Origin: Alcaligenaceae bacterium
GTDB taxonomy: Bacteria; Pseudomonadota; Gammaproteobacteria; Burkholderiales; Burkholderiaceae_B
Assembly: GCA_947380655.1 (NCBI GenBank)
Contig: CANCRX010000001.1
Span: forward strand, 1 to 64,000
DNA length: 64,000 bases
Reading direction: 5' to 3'
The notes beneath the pieces were generated by a model. The model was not told the origin of the DNA, searched no databases, and saw only the letters and a program-made list of their open reading frames with translations. A program made the position numbers and the translations under genes. Shown piece by piece: positions 1-8,629 of this stretch (within the stretch, counting starts at the first letter, position 1; each line of letters begins with the position of its first letter).

Positions 1-120
1 TGGGGCGAAGAAGTCGAAAGTAATACTGTTGAAGTACACATCCATCATTTGCGTAAAAAAATAGGCGCTGAATTTATAAGGACAGTTCGAGGCATGGGTT
101 ATGTCGTGGGTGTTGAGTGA
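1..120 (+). CDS. Response regulator, OmpR/PhoB family, C-terminal end only
   Basis: The frame open from the first base gives 39 residues and a stop. They contain the recognition helix and wing of an OmpR-type winged helix: [12 protein letters not shown], then [11 protein letters not shown]. These two motifs are diagnostic of the DNA-binding domain; the receiver domain lies outside the window. The stop codon TGA (118-120) overlaps the GTG start of the following sensor kinase, so the pair is translationally coupled and forms one two-component system. QseB or TctD type is likely, but the fragment is too short to choose. Confidence 0.9.
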   Translation, partial: WGEEVESNTVEVHIHHLRKKIGAEFIRTVRGMGYVVGVE

Positions 121-1550
121 AGATGTTTCCTATCAAACGTGCCAAATCAATGAGATTGCAGTTATTAAGAACAATTTCTGTATCTTTGCTGATAGTTTGG
201 GGAGCTATTGTTTGGTTTGCCTACGATAAAGGATGGCACGAAGCACAAGAGTTGATGGATGGTCAGCTTGCTTTGTCAGCCCGGCTGCTTGAAGGGCAAA
301 TCAATCACGAAGAAAATTATCATCCAAGCTCTTGGTACTACGGAAGTGTTCCGGTTTTAGAATTTAGTCCTAACGAAATAACAAATATTTTTAAGCAAGA
401 AGAGCGATTGCCTTATGAGCAGGAATTGGCTTTTCAGATAAGAGATATCAACGCAGTATTGAAACTTACTTCTGCAAACGCAGTTGACATGAAATTTACG
501 CCAGCGATTGGCTATCATCAACAGCAATTTAATCATGTGCTTTGGCGAACTTATACCAAGAGAAGTCGCGATAGTCAGTATTTTATTCAGGTCGCTCATC
601 CGGTAAATACCAGAAACCTGATTGGTCTTGATGTCGCCTGGCGAGTAACGATCCCACTTGTCCTGGCATTTCCTTTACTGATTTTAATGTTGTACTGGGC
701 AGTCAGCCGATCATTAAAACCATTAAAACTGATTGCTGAAAATCTTACTCAACGTCAAGCAGATATGCTTGATCCGGTTCCAGAACAAGGTGTTGTGAAA
801 GAATTATTACCTATTATTCGATCTTTTAATTCATTGCTTGAACGCGTAGCATGCACCGTGGAAAATGAGCGTCGTTTTACCTCTAATGCTGCGCACGAAC
901 TCCGCACTCCTTTGGCGGGTATAAAGATTTATGCCCAATTAAGTGAAACAGCCCAAGATGATTTTTCACGTCAACAATATATCTCTCAGGTTCTAATCGG
1001 TGTGGGTAGAGCCGAGCGACTTGTTGAACAAATGCTATGGCTTGCGCGGCTAGATCCTGAAAATAATATTTATCAAAAGAATGTTGAAAAAATAGATATC
1101 CGTCACTTGCTGATGCAAGTTCAAAATACCGAAATGATTCATCTAAGGGTTAAGTCTCAACAGACGGTATTGAGTTGTGCGCCGGATTTGCTCAATATGA
1201 ACGGTATTGAGGATTTATTACTGGTTGCGATGTCCAATCTTGTTGGAAATGCTTCTAGATATGCGCCAAATCACACACTCATTTCGATCGGTAGTTTTTG
1301 TGATGCTCAGCATTTTGGGTTGTTTGTCGAGGATCAGGGGGATGGGATTGCTCTTGCAGATCTGCCGTTTGTGAAAGACCGTTTTAAACGAGGCTCTGAA
1401 GTCACTGTAGAAGGGAGCGGATTAGGGCTCGCAATCGTTGAACGTATAGCTGAAATTCATGGAGCAAAGCTTGTCTTGCGTAATCTCCCCGAGAGTGGCT
1501 TTCGGGCTGAGATTGTTTGGGACCATGAAAACATCAAAAATAAAAGTTAA
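117..1550 (+). CDS. Sensor histidine kinase, QseC/TctE type
   Basis: A membrane sensor kinase of about 477 residues. Two membrane segments (about 16-36 and 178-198) bracket a periplasmic sensor region of roughly 140 residues. A HAMP-like linker follows, then the H-box [13 protein letters not shown] with the phospho-accepting His260, an N-box ([13 protein letters not shown]), and the G boxes DQGDGIA and [14 protein letters not shown] of the ATPase domain. Everything needed for a working kinase is present. The start is either GTG at 117, overlapping the response regulator stop as GTGA, or ATG at 123. Organisation and domain order match the QseBC/TctDE/PmrAB group. The signal sensed cannot be told from the sequence. 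Confidence 0.93.
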   Translation: MKMFPIKRAKSMRLQLLRTISVSLLIVWGAIVWFAYDKGWHEAQELMDGQLALSARLLEGQINHEENYHPSSWYYGSVPVLEFSPNEITNIFKQEERLPYEQELAFQIRDINAVLKLTSANAVDMKFTPAIGYHQQQFNHVLWRTYTKRSRDSQYFIQVAHPVNTRNLIGLDVAWRVTIPLVLAFPLLILMLYWAVSRSLKPLKLIAENLTQRQADMLDPVPEQGVVKELLPIIRSFNSLLERVACTVENERRFTSNAAHELRTPLAGIKIYAQLSETAQDDFSRQQYISQVLIGVGRAERLVEQMLWLARLDPENNIYQKNVEKIDIRHLLMQVQNTEMIHLRVKSQQTVLSCAPDLLNMNGIEDLLLVAMSNLVGNASRYAPNHTLISIGSFCDAQHFGLFVEDQGDGIALADLPFVKDRFKRGSEVTVEGSGLGLAIVERIAEIHGAKLVLRNLPESGFRAEIVWDHENIKNKS

Positions 1551-1613
1551 ACCTTAATCTACGCTTAAGAAATCAATCGCATAATAAGCTGTGAATTGAA
1601 CTAGGAGTGGATT

Positions 1614-2144
1614 ATGAGTGATAGCAGCCAAAATGAAAACGAGAATGAACGAGAAGTATTCTCAGTTCATACCGAAAGTCCAAGTATCGATACCACCCAT
1701 GCTGCAGAGCATGTGAATAGCGCCCCTGTGGTCGTTCCGGGTAGTGCAAATCTTGGTGGTATGCATGATCCAGATGCTGACGGTAAGGCGTTTCGTCTTT
1801 ATATGGCCGCACTGGATCGTACTCCTGACTCGAGTGGTTTGCATAACTGGATGAATGTGATTGATTCAGGCGATAGTCTGGAGCATGTAGCAAATGGTTT
1901 CGTGAACAGCGCTGAGTTTCAAGCTAAATACGGTGCCTTGGATGATGCGCATTTTGTTAATCAGTTGTACCAGAACGTATTGCACCGTTCAGCTGATGCT
2001 GACGGCTATCTATCTTGGACGCATGCGCTGGCCTCTGGTCAAACACGCGAACAAGTTTTAGTTGGTTTTTCGGAATCAGTCGAAAATAAGAATCATGCAC
2101 TTGAAATCGTTCACGGCATTGATTTTCAAGCTTGGGTAGGTTGA
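1614..2144 (+). CDS. Small DUF4214-domain protein
   Basis: A 176-residue acidic protein. Residues 1-50 are low complexity, rich in E, S, N and T, with no signal peptide. Residues from about 55 to 165 hold two DUF4214-like repeats: ADGKAFRLYMAALDRTPD with GLHNWMNVIDSG, then FVNQLYQNVLHRSADADG with SWTHALASGQTREQVL. DUF4214 normally sits in large surface or RTX-type proteins, so a short stand-alone copy is unusual. A good ribosome site (AGGAG at 1603-1607) precedes the ATG. It stands alone after the two-component system and may be one of its targets, which is inference. The function is unknown. Confidence 0.8.
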   Translation: MSDSSQNENENEREVFSVHTESPSIDTTHAAEHVNSAPVVVPGSANLGGMHDPDADGKAFRLYMAALDRTPDSSGLHNWMNVIDSGDSLEHVANGFVNSAEFQAKYGALDDAHFVNQLYQNVLHRSADADGYLSWTHALASGQTREQVLVGFSESVENKNHALEIVHGIDFQAWVG

Positions 2145-2162
2145 TTGTCTGCATTCAGTAAT

Positions 2163-2198
2163 CGATTAGTGAAGAGCATTCATGCTCAACACTAATCG
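2163..2198. terminator. Bidirectional terminator between convergent genes
   Basis: A stem CGATTAGTG / CACTAATCG (9 perfect pairs) continues past an AA/AA internal mismatch into GAGC/GCTC around a 6-base loop. An A/T-rich stretch follows on the plus side. It lies exactly between the DUF4214 gene (ends 2144) and the dehydrogenase gene on the other strand (ends 2214). Confidence 0.75.
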
Positions 2199-2213
2199 TT
2201 ATGAATAATTTTA

Positions 2214-3482
2214 TTAGGCTATTGCCGGTACCGCAGCGATTGAGCCAAGTTTTCCGGCAGCGGGTTTGTATGCCTGATCAATCACACCCCCCACCATGTC
2301 GGCCGTAACCGCTGACAAGGTCCACCCTAAGTGTCCATGCCCAGTGTTGTAAAACACATTTGCATGATGACCACGACCGATTCGCGGCATCATATTAGGC
2401 ATCATAGGACGCAGACCTGCCCATGGCACGACCTGTCTGGTATTGACACCTGGAAAGCACTGTTCAACCCAGTCGATTAGAGGACGAATACGATCTGCGC
2501 GGATGTCTTTGTTTACACCATTAAATTCCGCAGTCCCCGCGACACGGAATCTATCTATGCCTAAACGACTCGTGACAAGTTTAGTTTCGTCATCGAGCAG
2601 GCTGACATGTGGGGCTGATGCCTGACTCTGCGCATCAGATAAATTAACGGTGATTGAATACCCTTTGACTGGATAGATGTTGATACGGTCACCGAGTTGC
2701 GAGGCAATATTACGGCTCGCAACGCCTGCACAGACAACCACGCCATCAAATGAAAGTTCTTCACGATGCTCGCCTTGCTTAAACGTGACGCGCGCATGTT
2801 TACCATCACTTTGCACATTGGCGACTTCTTGCCCAAAAAGCATTGTCACCCCCAGACGCTCTGCCGCAGCAGCAATTCCAACTGTATATTTATGAATGTC
2901 ACCCGTGCAATCACTTTCCGTAAAATATCCTCCGTAATATTTTCCAGCAAGGGTAGGTTCGATGCCACGCATTTCCTCTGGTGTGACGGCGCGACGCTCA
3001 AGTCCTCCTGACGCAAGCATAGCTGATACCTTACCTGCGTGATCAAATCCCTTTTTGTCACGATAGATATGCAGAATCCCTTGTTTCTTCAGATCGAAAT
3101 CAATGCCTTCGATTTGAGCCCAGTTGAATAAGTGCTCGCGTGCAGCGATCGCTAATTTCGTTGTTGCGATAGTATTTTTTCGATAGTTTGGAATGTTGCC
3201 AATAAATTCGGCAAACCATGAGAATTTATGCCAACTCGGTTTTGGATTCACCAGGAGTGGCGCATCGCTTTTCAGCATCCATTTCATTCCTTTCAGAATG
3301 GTGGACCAATGATTCCAGACTTCTGCATTCGACGCAGAGAGTTGCCCACCATTGGCAAACGATGTCTCCATTGCACAGTAGCGATGTTTTTCAATAAGAG
3401 TCACGGCGTAGCCGCGTTTTGCCAAAGCGTAGGCAGTGGTGGCGCCAGTAATGCCGCCGCCGATTACAGCGATTGATTTCAT
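2214..3482 (-). CDS. dadA: D-amino acid dehydrogenase (DadA family) under a glycine riboswitch
   Basis: A 422-residue FAD enzyme of the DAO superfamily that oxidises D-amino acids (or possibly glycine-like substrates) and passes electrons to the respiratory chain. The N-terminus carries the dinucleotide-binding motif VIGGGITGATTAYALAKRG, then ETSFANGGQLSASNAEVW, typical of DadA. The C-terminus has NTGHGHLGWTLSAVTADMV, the conserved FAD-contacting end. Length matches DadA (about 430). ATG at 3482 is preferred over an upstream TTG (3497) because the conserved N-terminus starts there and GGAG precedes it. A tandem glycine riboswitch fills the leader, so expression should follow glycine. That argues for a role in glycine or linked amino-acid disposal rather than only D-alanine catabolism; the substrate is inferred. 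Confidence 0.92.
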   Translation of the reverse strand: MKSIAVIGGGITGATTAYALAKRGYAVTLIEKHRYCAMETSFANGGQLSASNAEVWNHWSTILKGMKWMLKSDAPLLVNPKPSWHKFSWFAEFIGNIPNYRKNTIATTKLAIAAREHLFNWAQIEGIDFDLKKQGILHIYRDKKGFDHAGKVSAMLASGGLERRAVTPEEMRGIEPTLAGKYYGGYFTESDCTGDIHKYTVGIAAAAERLGVTMLFGQEVANVQSDGKHARVTFKQGEHREELSFDGVVVCAGVASRNIASQLGDRINIYPVKGYSITVNLSDAQSQASAPHVSLLDDETKLVTSRLGIDRFRVAGTAEFNGVNKDIRADRIRPLIDWVEQCFPGVNTRQVVPWAGLRPMMPNMMPRIGRGHHANVFYNTGHGHLGWTLSAVTADMVGGVIDQAYKPAAGKLGSIAAVPAIA

Positions 3483-3540
3483 GTGAGCGAGCTCCAAACG
3501 TCCGAGAGGTGGGGTGCGAAAACCAGATGTTTTCTACACG

Positions 3541-3741
3541 CCCCCTCTGTTTGGTACCTGAGAGATTCGCGTTCAGTTTGATGCGCTGAACGTTTGCTCC
3601 TGCGGTGTGCCGCATGACGAATTGCGGCAGCTCTTCAGAGTGCAATATCCTGATCGGTCCTTTTGCCTGAGAGTTTCCGGGGCGGTTGCTCCTTCGGCGC
3701 CTGAGGATTTTTTAGATGCCATCAAGTCTCTCCCGATCGGG
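3541..3741 (-). promoter_or_regulatory. Tandem (two-aptamer) glycine riboswitch
   Basis: Read on the minus strand, aptamer 1 (about 3741-3651) has GGGAGAGAC, then GCGCCGAAGGAGCAACC, then ACTCTCAGGCAAAAGGACC. Its ends pair as GATCGG/CCGATC. Aptamer 2 (about 3640-3541) has GAAGAGC, a CGCAGGAGCAAACG core and TCTCTCAGGTACCAAACAGAG, closed by CTCTG/CAGAG. These are the conserved cores of the glycine riboswitch, with the usual short linker between aptamers. It lies just upstream of dadA and just downstream of the LysR gene, which is on the same strand. Tandem glycine riboswitches most often turn genes on with glycine; the expression platform here was not resolved. Confidence 0.93.
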
Positions 3742-3778
3742 ATTGGTAGTGATTATTGCACGAGTGTTTTGTTTTTGG

Positions 3779-4678
3779 CTAGTCAACCAGATGTTCAGAT
3801 ACAAAATTTCTGAAAAAAGTCATAATCGGTGCGGCGGTTGAGCCAGCTAAGGTGATGTAGGCAAATTGTGCTGAAGCATTCAGCACGGGTTTTATTTTTA
3901 ATTCAACAAGCCTGCCTGATTTTATCCCAGCCTTGGCTGCCGCGACGATACCAAGGAAAATCGCATCGGTTCTGTGAACGGTTTCAATCAGACTCGTGAC
4001 GTCTTCGCACTCAAGTGTTGTCATGCTTTTTGGATTGGCTTTTGCTCCGTATCGTTCGATGATGATGCGGGCAACCTCATCCGCGAGCGGGGTCGATGCG
4101 ATAGGATACGCGAGCAGATCCTCAAAATTCACATTACGTAATTGTGCAAGGGGGTGCTCTTTGCGGCAAACGAAACCAGCGCGTAATTCGGTCAGGAACT
4201 CGATATGCAGGTCTTCAGCAGGTATGACGCGTCGTACATCAACAACCAGAGCATCAAGCTCTCTGGCCCGGAGCTGCATGAGTTGTAATTCTGTTGAACC
4301 ACGCGCGACGGTGGTCTGGATATGCGGTCGGTGTATCGCGATATGACATAGCAAAGGCGTCATCAGCAACGCCCCTGGCCCAGAGCCAAGACCCACCCGA
4401 ATTTTTCCCCCACTTCCCTGTTGAAAAAGTTTGGCATTGAGTCGTAACGCTACCGCACCTTGGACTATTTGCCTTGCACGACGTACTACGTCCTCGCCGA
4501 GCGGGGTGAGAACATTTCGCTTGCCTATACGGTCGAGCAGTTTGCCGCCGAGCTCTTCCTCCAGATTCTGGATGCTGCGACTCAGGGCGGACTGTGTGAT
4601 GAATAGTTTGTCAGCCGCACGACTAAATGAGCCTGTGTCAGTCAAACCTATTAAATGCTCTAAGTGTTTGATATTCAT
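3779..4678 (-). CDS. LysR-type transcriptional regulator
   Basis: About 299 residues. The N-terminal helix-turn-helix includes GSFSRAADKLFITQSALSRSIQNLE, the LysR signature, followed by a linker helix and a co-inducer-binding domain of the periplasmic-receptor fold. ATG at 4678 (MNIKHLEHLIGLTD) matches the family start; an upstream in-frame ATG at 4714 would add 12 residues. It is divergent from the TctC receptor and M20 hydrolase operon (4802-7000), the classic arrangement for a LysR activator of its neighbours. It is followed on its own strand by the riboswitch and dadA. The inducer is probably the substrate or product of the hydrolase, by inference. Confidence 0.9.
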   Translation of the reverse strand: MNIKHLEHLIGLTDTGSFSRAADKLFITQSALSRSIQNLEEELGGKLLDRIGKRNVLTPLGEDVVRRARQIVQGAVALRLNAKLFQQGSGGKIRVGLGSGPGALLMTPLLCHIAIHRPHIQTTVARGSTELQLMQLRARELDALVVDVRRVIPAEDLHIEFLTELRAGFVCRKEHPLAQLRNVNFEDLLAYPIASTPLADEVARIIIERYGAKANPKSMTTLECEDVTSLIETVHRTDAIFLGIVAAAKAGIKSGRLVELKIKPVLNASAQFAYITLAGSTAAPIMTFFRNFVSEHLVD

Positions 4679-4717
4679 AGGATTGAATATTATCAATGTA
4701 TTCATAAAAATCATAGA

Positions 4718-4733
4718 TATTATTTAAATAATA
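4718..4733. promoter_or_regulatory. 16-bp perfect palindrome in LysR/TctC divergent promoter region
   Basis: TATTATTTAAATAATA is its own reverse complement. It lies between the start of the LysR gene and the start of the TctC gene, where a LysR protein would bind. It lacks an obvious T-N11-A core longer than this A/T repeat, so it may simply be an A/T-rich promoter element. Confidence 0.35.
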
Positions 4734-4801
4734 CATTAGACACATGGTTTATGAGGGATTAGCATGATCACTCAAGAATTTCAAAACCAAAGGAATCGAT
4801 C

Positions 4802-5818
4802 ATGAATCTGCCAGGACGCATCTTTTTGTCGGCGAGTACGTTGATTAAATCAGGGATGACTGCATTGCTGATGGTCGCAGCGTGCGGCGCATATGCTGCA
4901 GAACCTTACCCAAACAAACCCGTCAGTTTGATGGTTCCCTATCCAGCGGGTGGTTTGTCGGATGTGATCGCTCGTTTCGTCAATATGCCTTTGTCCAAAC
5001 AATTGGGACAACCCATCGTTGTGGAGAATCTGGCGGGTGCGAGTGGCTCGATTGCCGCACAGAAACTGTTGAATTCACCTGCTGATGGCTATCGAATTTT
5101 TCAAGGCTCACCAAACGAATTGATTCTTGCGCCTTTAGCGATGCAGGCTATTAAATTCAAGAGCGAAGAGTTCAGACTTGTTCAAATGATTGGTTCGGCA
5201 CAAATTTCGGTGTTAGCCCGTAAAGATTTACCTGTCAGCAATATGGATGAGTTCCTTGTGTATGCACGCAAGCAGGCTGAGCAAGGTAAGCCTGTGACGT
5301 ATGCGAGCGTTGGAGTTGGGTCTTTTTACCATCTGCTCGGAGAGTATCTCTCCAAAGTCACAAACATCCCGATGCTTCACGTTCCTTTCAAAGGTGGCGC
5401 GCCTGCCAGTCAGGCTGTGATGAGTGGCGAAGTCGATATTTTTCTTGCGCCTTACACCAAAAGCTATGACGAACAAAGCAAAACAGGCCTGATCAAAATT
5501 CTAGCGATGCTCAATAAAGAGCGACTCGACGGTGTGAAAGATTATCCTGCGATCGGTGAAAGTAAAGATCTAAAAGACTTTATCTTTACAATCTGGACAG
5601 GTTATTTCGTTCCGAAAAATACACCGGAGCCGATTGTTGATATTCTGTATAAAGCGATTACCGCATCGCTCAATGATCCAGCTGTCCGTAATGGATTAAC
5701 CGCTAACAGTATGTTGATCGCACCCGCTTTATCCCAAGCTGAGGTTGCACGTACGTATGCTGAGGGTATTGAAAAATTTAGAGCTATTGCAAAATCGATC
5801 GATTTGAAACCAGAGTAA
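4802..5818 (+). CDS. TctC/Bug-family periplasmic substrate-binding protein
   Basis: A 338-residue receptor of the tripartite tricarboxylate transporter family. A long signal peptide ends near AACGAYAA (about residue 33). The mature protein starts with YPNKPVSLMVPYPAGGLSD, the Bug signature, and has ENLAGASGSIAAQ and a later HVPFKGGAPASQAVMSGEVD, both conserved ligand-site segments. No TctA or TctB membrane subunits are nearby, so it either shares a distant transporter or acts only as a sensor. It is first in an operon with an M20 amidohydrolase starting 3 bases after its stop. The ligand is therefore probably an N-acyl amino acid or similar amide, by inference. Confidence 0.93.
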   Translation: MNLPGRIFLSASTLIKSGMTALLMVAACGAYAAEPYPNKPVSLMVPYPAGGLSDVIARFVNMPLSKQLGQPIVVENLAGASGSIAAQKLLNSPADGYRIFQGSPNELILAPLAMQAIKFKSEEFRLVQMIGSAQISVLARKDLPVSNMDEFLVYARKQAEQGKPVTYASVGVGSFYHLLGEYLSKVTNIPMLHVPFKGGAPASQAVMSGEVDIFLAPYTKSYDEQSKTGLIKILAMLNKERLDGVKDYPAIGESKDLKDFIFTIWTGYFVPKNTPEPIVDILYKAITASLNDPAVRNGLTANSMLIAPALSQAEVARTYAEGIEKFRAIAKSIDLKPE

Positions 5819-5821
5819 ATC

Positions 5822-7000
5822 ATGCACAGTCATCTCGAAAGTCTCAATACAATTGCCCAGGAATTCGCAATCGTACGTCGTGATATTCATCAACATCCTG
5901 AGCTTGGATATAAGGAGTTCAGGACAAGCGATCTCGTGATTCAGTTACTGAATTCCTGGGGGTACTCTGTCACCACCGGGCTGGGTGGCACAGGTGTCGT
6001 CGGGCAATTGATTCGAGGTGACGGTCAGAAACGTATAGGTATCCGTGCCGATATGGATGCGTTACCCATTGAGGAAGAGACTGGCTTAGCCTATTCGAGC
6101 TCTCATCCTGGCGTCATGCATGCCTGTGGTCATGATGGACATACGGCGATGCTGCTCGCGGCAGCAAAATATTTGGCACAGCATGGAAAATTTAACGGAA
6201 CACTCAACTTGATTTTTCAACCTGCCGAGGAAGGTCTCGGTGGAGCAAAGAAAATGATGGATGAGGGTTTGTTTGAGAAATTCCCCTGCGATGCAATCTT
6301 CGCTATGCACAACATGCCTGGTCATCCACCCGGACAGTTACTGTTCAGAGACGGGGCATTAATGGCCTCGAGTCAAAATATCACCATTACGATCGATGGC
6401 GTAGGTGGTCACGGTGCGATGCCGCAATTCGCAGCAGACCCGGTTGTAGCAGGTTCAGCGATTGTGATGGCTTTACAGTCCATCGTTTCTCGAAATACTC
6501 CGCCACTGGAAATGGCGGTGATTACCGTTGGTTCATTTCAGGCGGGGCAGGCTAATAATGTAATCCCGCAGCGTGCTGTGTTAAAGCTCAGTGTGCGCTC
6601 TCTGAGCAGGGATGTGCATGCTATGTTGAAAAAACGTATTGCTGAGTTAGTGGATGCCCAAGCTAAAAGCTATGGCGTGACGGCAACAGTAGATTTCGTC
6701 AGTGGATACCCAGTCTTGGTCAATACAAAATCAGAAACAGATTTTGCACGAAAGATCGGCTGCGAGTTGGTGGGTGAAGCGAATGTAGTTTTGAATACAG
6801 AGCCTTTAACGGGAAGTGAAGATTTTGCCTTTATGCTCGAAAAACTGCCTGGATGCTATTTACTAATCGGTAATGGCGATCAAAGCACCGGTGGGCATGG
6901 CGCATGTATGGTGCATAACTCAAATTATGATTTCAACGATCAAAATATACGGGTTGGTTCAGCTTACTGGGCCTTATTGGTTGAGCAGTATCTGGTATGA
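5822..7000 (+). CDS. M20 family metallo-amidohydrolase (HipO/IlvR-ILL type)
   Basis: A 392-residue peptidase family M20D enzyme that hydrolyses N-acyl amino acids, related to hippurate hydrolase and IAA-amino acid hydrolases. Motifs include RRDIHQHPELGYKEF near the N-terminus, RADMDALPIEE, the metal-binding HACGHDGHTAM (Cys102 and His104 as ligands), QPAEEGLGGA with the catalytic Glu pair at 136-137, AMHNMPG, and GSEDFAFML with a distal ligand. The dimerisation lid domain lies between about 190 and 300. The family usually uses two divalent ions in the cytoplasm. It is co-transcribed with the TctC receptor and divergent from the LysR regulator, suggesting import and hydrolysis of one amide substrate. 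Confidence 0.93.
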   Translation: MHSHLESLNTIAQEFAIVRRDIHQHPELGYKEFRTSDLVIQLLNSWGYSVTTGLGGTGVVGQLIRGDGQKRIGIRADMDALPIEEETGLAYSSSHPGVMHACGHDGHTAMLLAAAKYLAQHGKFNGTLNLIFQPAEEGLGGAKKMMDEGLFEKFPCDAIFAMHNMPGHPPGQLLFRDGALMASSQNITITIDGVGGHGAMPQFAADPVVAGSAIVMALQSIVSRNTPPLEMAVITVGSFQAGQANNVIPQRAVLKLSVRSLSRDVHAMLKKRIAELVDAQAKSYGVTATVDFVSGYPVLVNTKSETDFARKIGCELVGEANVVLNTEPLTGSEDFAFMLEKLPGCYLLIGNGDQSTGGHGACMVHNSNYDFNDQNIRVGSAYWALLVEQYLV

Positions 7001-7112
7001 CAGCATCCAGTGGGTAAGGAGTGAAGCGATAGCTAAGCATTGTTGAGAGGCGCTGAGGTCATGCGCACTTATATATACTATGCTTACCTATTGAATTTGC
7101 TGGATATCAATC

Positions 7113-7691
7113 GTGCCTCTCCCGGAAAGTACCGAACGCGAAGAACTCCATACGCGTCAGATTCTCATGCGCTCTTATCGTCGTAGCGATGGACTTTATG
7201 AAATTGAAGCGAGGGTTCTCGATACAAAGGCCCAGCCATTTTCTCCTCCGCTCATCGAGTCACCGATACCGCCGGGTAAATATATACATGACTTATCGAT
7301 CAGACTAGTCATTGACGAATGGTTAGTGATTCATGATGCCATTGCTTCATCGGATTCAACCCCCTTCGCAGTATGTAAAGAAGCACCTCCAACGCTCAGT
7401 GTATTAAAGGGCGAAAAGATTGGTGGTGGCTGGAATAAGTTAATTCGGGAAAAATTCAAAGGTGCAAAGGGATGTACGCATCTCATGGAGATGCTGAGTC
7501 CAATGGCGACCACTGCCATGCAGACGCTATATCCTTATATTCAACATCGTCCTGTGCGCACAGATGAGCATGGTCGACCATTAAAAATTGATAGCTGTTT
7601 TGCATACGCAAGTAATCGCGACGTTGTGCAACGTTTGTGGCCGATGCATTACAACGGACCTAAGGCGAAAGAGACTCAATCTGAAAACTAA
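7113..7691 (+). CDS. DUF2889 family protein
   Basis: About 192 residues, cytoplasmic, with no signal or membrane segment. It starts with REELHTRQILMRSYRRSDGLYEIEA and contains IPPGKYIHDLSIRLVID, IGGGWNKLIREKFKGAKGCTHLMEML and TALYPYI-like ends, the hallmarks of DUF2889. The GTG start (7113) is chosen because the conserved N-terminus MPLPESTEREELHTR begins there; no strong ribosome site is visible. The family is widespread in beta- and gammaproteobacteria beside aromatic or CoA-ester catabolism genes, but has no assigned function. Its stop codon overlaps that of the convergent PfkB gene by 4 bases. Confidence 0.85.
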   Translation: MPLPESTEREELHTRQILMRSYRRSDGLYEIEARVLDTKAQPFSPPLIESPIPPGKYIHDLSIRLVIDEWLVIHDAIASSDSTPFAVCKEAPPTLSVLKGEKIGGGWNKLIREKFKGAKGCTHLMEMLSPMATTAMQTLYPYIQHRPVRTDEHGRPLKIDSCFAYASNRDVVQRLWPMHYNGPKAKETQSEN

Positions 7692-8629
7692 AGACGCGTA
7701 ATATTTATTTTATCGATCAGACGTTCGATATCTTCTTTTCTGCCCATTTCTCCGTGAGCATTCAAAATAGTCGCTGTTGCACTAGCCACTCCATAGCGCA
7801 GGGCCTGTTCTAAAGATAAGCCACGCTCCAGCGCCCATACCATTGCCCCGACCACGCAGTCACCTGCACCGACCGTACTAACTGGCGTGACCGGTATGCC
7901 AGACGCACGGATAGCAAAATCTGCAGACACAAGCAACACCCCCGCCTCAGCAAGTGAAATAACGACCATGCTAGTTTTTCCTGCTTGAATCAATCGGCGC
8001 GCAGCCTTGAGTTGCAAGTCTTCTGTATCAAGTGACTGACCGGTGAGTTCTTCGAGTTCTTCGAGGCTAGGTTTAAAAAAATAAACATCCCCGGCTTCCA
8101 ATGCGTGTGCGAGTGCGGGACCCGAGGTGTCGAGTACAAACAGGCAGTCGAGCGTCCGGGCCAGTTGTGAGAGCGCTGCATAAAAATTATCTTCCAGGCC
8201 TGGTGGCAAACTACCGCTTGCCACGATAAATCTGGGTTTACTTTTGAGGTTGCGGATGTATTCAAGACAGGTGTGCGCGATATCCTGACTTAAGGCATGA
8301 CCGGGTAATAAAAACCGAAAGTCTCTTCCTGAGGTTGATTCATGCACTGAAAATGATTGGCGAGTGTTGGAGTTGATTGGGATCGTGTGTGTGGTGAGAT
8401 CTTCTTGCAACAATAACTCTTGAAGCCTGCCACCGGTGTAACCCCCACAAGGAAAGACAGCAATACTGTCGCCGCCCAGATTATGGATGATGCGCGAGAC
8501 GTTGATGCCGCCGCCGCCAGGATGAGACTCCTCAGGTGCACAACGCAGCTTGATCGTGTCGCTCACGTGCGCAATGGACGTCGCGATATCAAGCGAGGGA
8601 TTCATGGTGAGGGTCACAATTCCTGTCAT
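7688..8629 (-). CDS. PfkB-family sugar kinase (1- or 6-phosphofructokinase type)
   Basis: A 313-residue ribokinase-fold kinase. It begins VTLTMNPSLDIA as in FruK, PfkB and LacC, has the substrate-binding PGGGGINVSR (37-46), ASGSLPPG (137-144), and the second PfkB signature VSTVGAGDCVVGA with catalytic base Asp257. It would phosphorylate a sugar phosphate such as fructose 6-phosphate or tagatose 6-phosphate. Last gene of a minus-strand operon: its ATGA start overlaps the stop of the MFS transporter gene. No PTS component or aldolase is close by, so the exact substrate remains open. Confidence 0.9.
   Translation of the reverse strand: MTGIVTLTMNPSLDIATSIAHVSDTIKLRCAPEESHPGGGGINVSRIIHNLGGDSIAVFPCGGYTGGRLQELLLQEDLTTHTIPINSNTRQSFSVHESTSGRDFRFLLPGHALSQDIAHTCLEYIRNLKSKPRFIVASGSLPPGLEDNFYAALSQLARTLDCLFVLDTSGPALAHALEAGDVYFFKPSLEELEELTGQSLDTEDLQLKAARRLIQAGKTSMVVISLAEAGVLLVSADFAIRASGIPVTPVSTVGAGDCVVGAMVWALERGLSLEQALRYGVASATATILNAHGEMGRKEDIERLIDKINITRL

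Noticed and set aside
1612..1893. Open frame opposite the DUF4214 gene
   Set aside because: Antisense to a well-supported gene with ribosome site and domain; composition is His/Tyr-rich from reverse reading and matches nothing.
3607..3813. Small open frame across the dadA leader
   Set aside because: Lies over the glycine riboswitch on the opposite strand and has no family resemblance.
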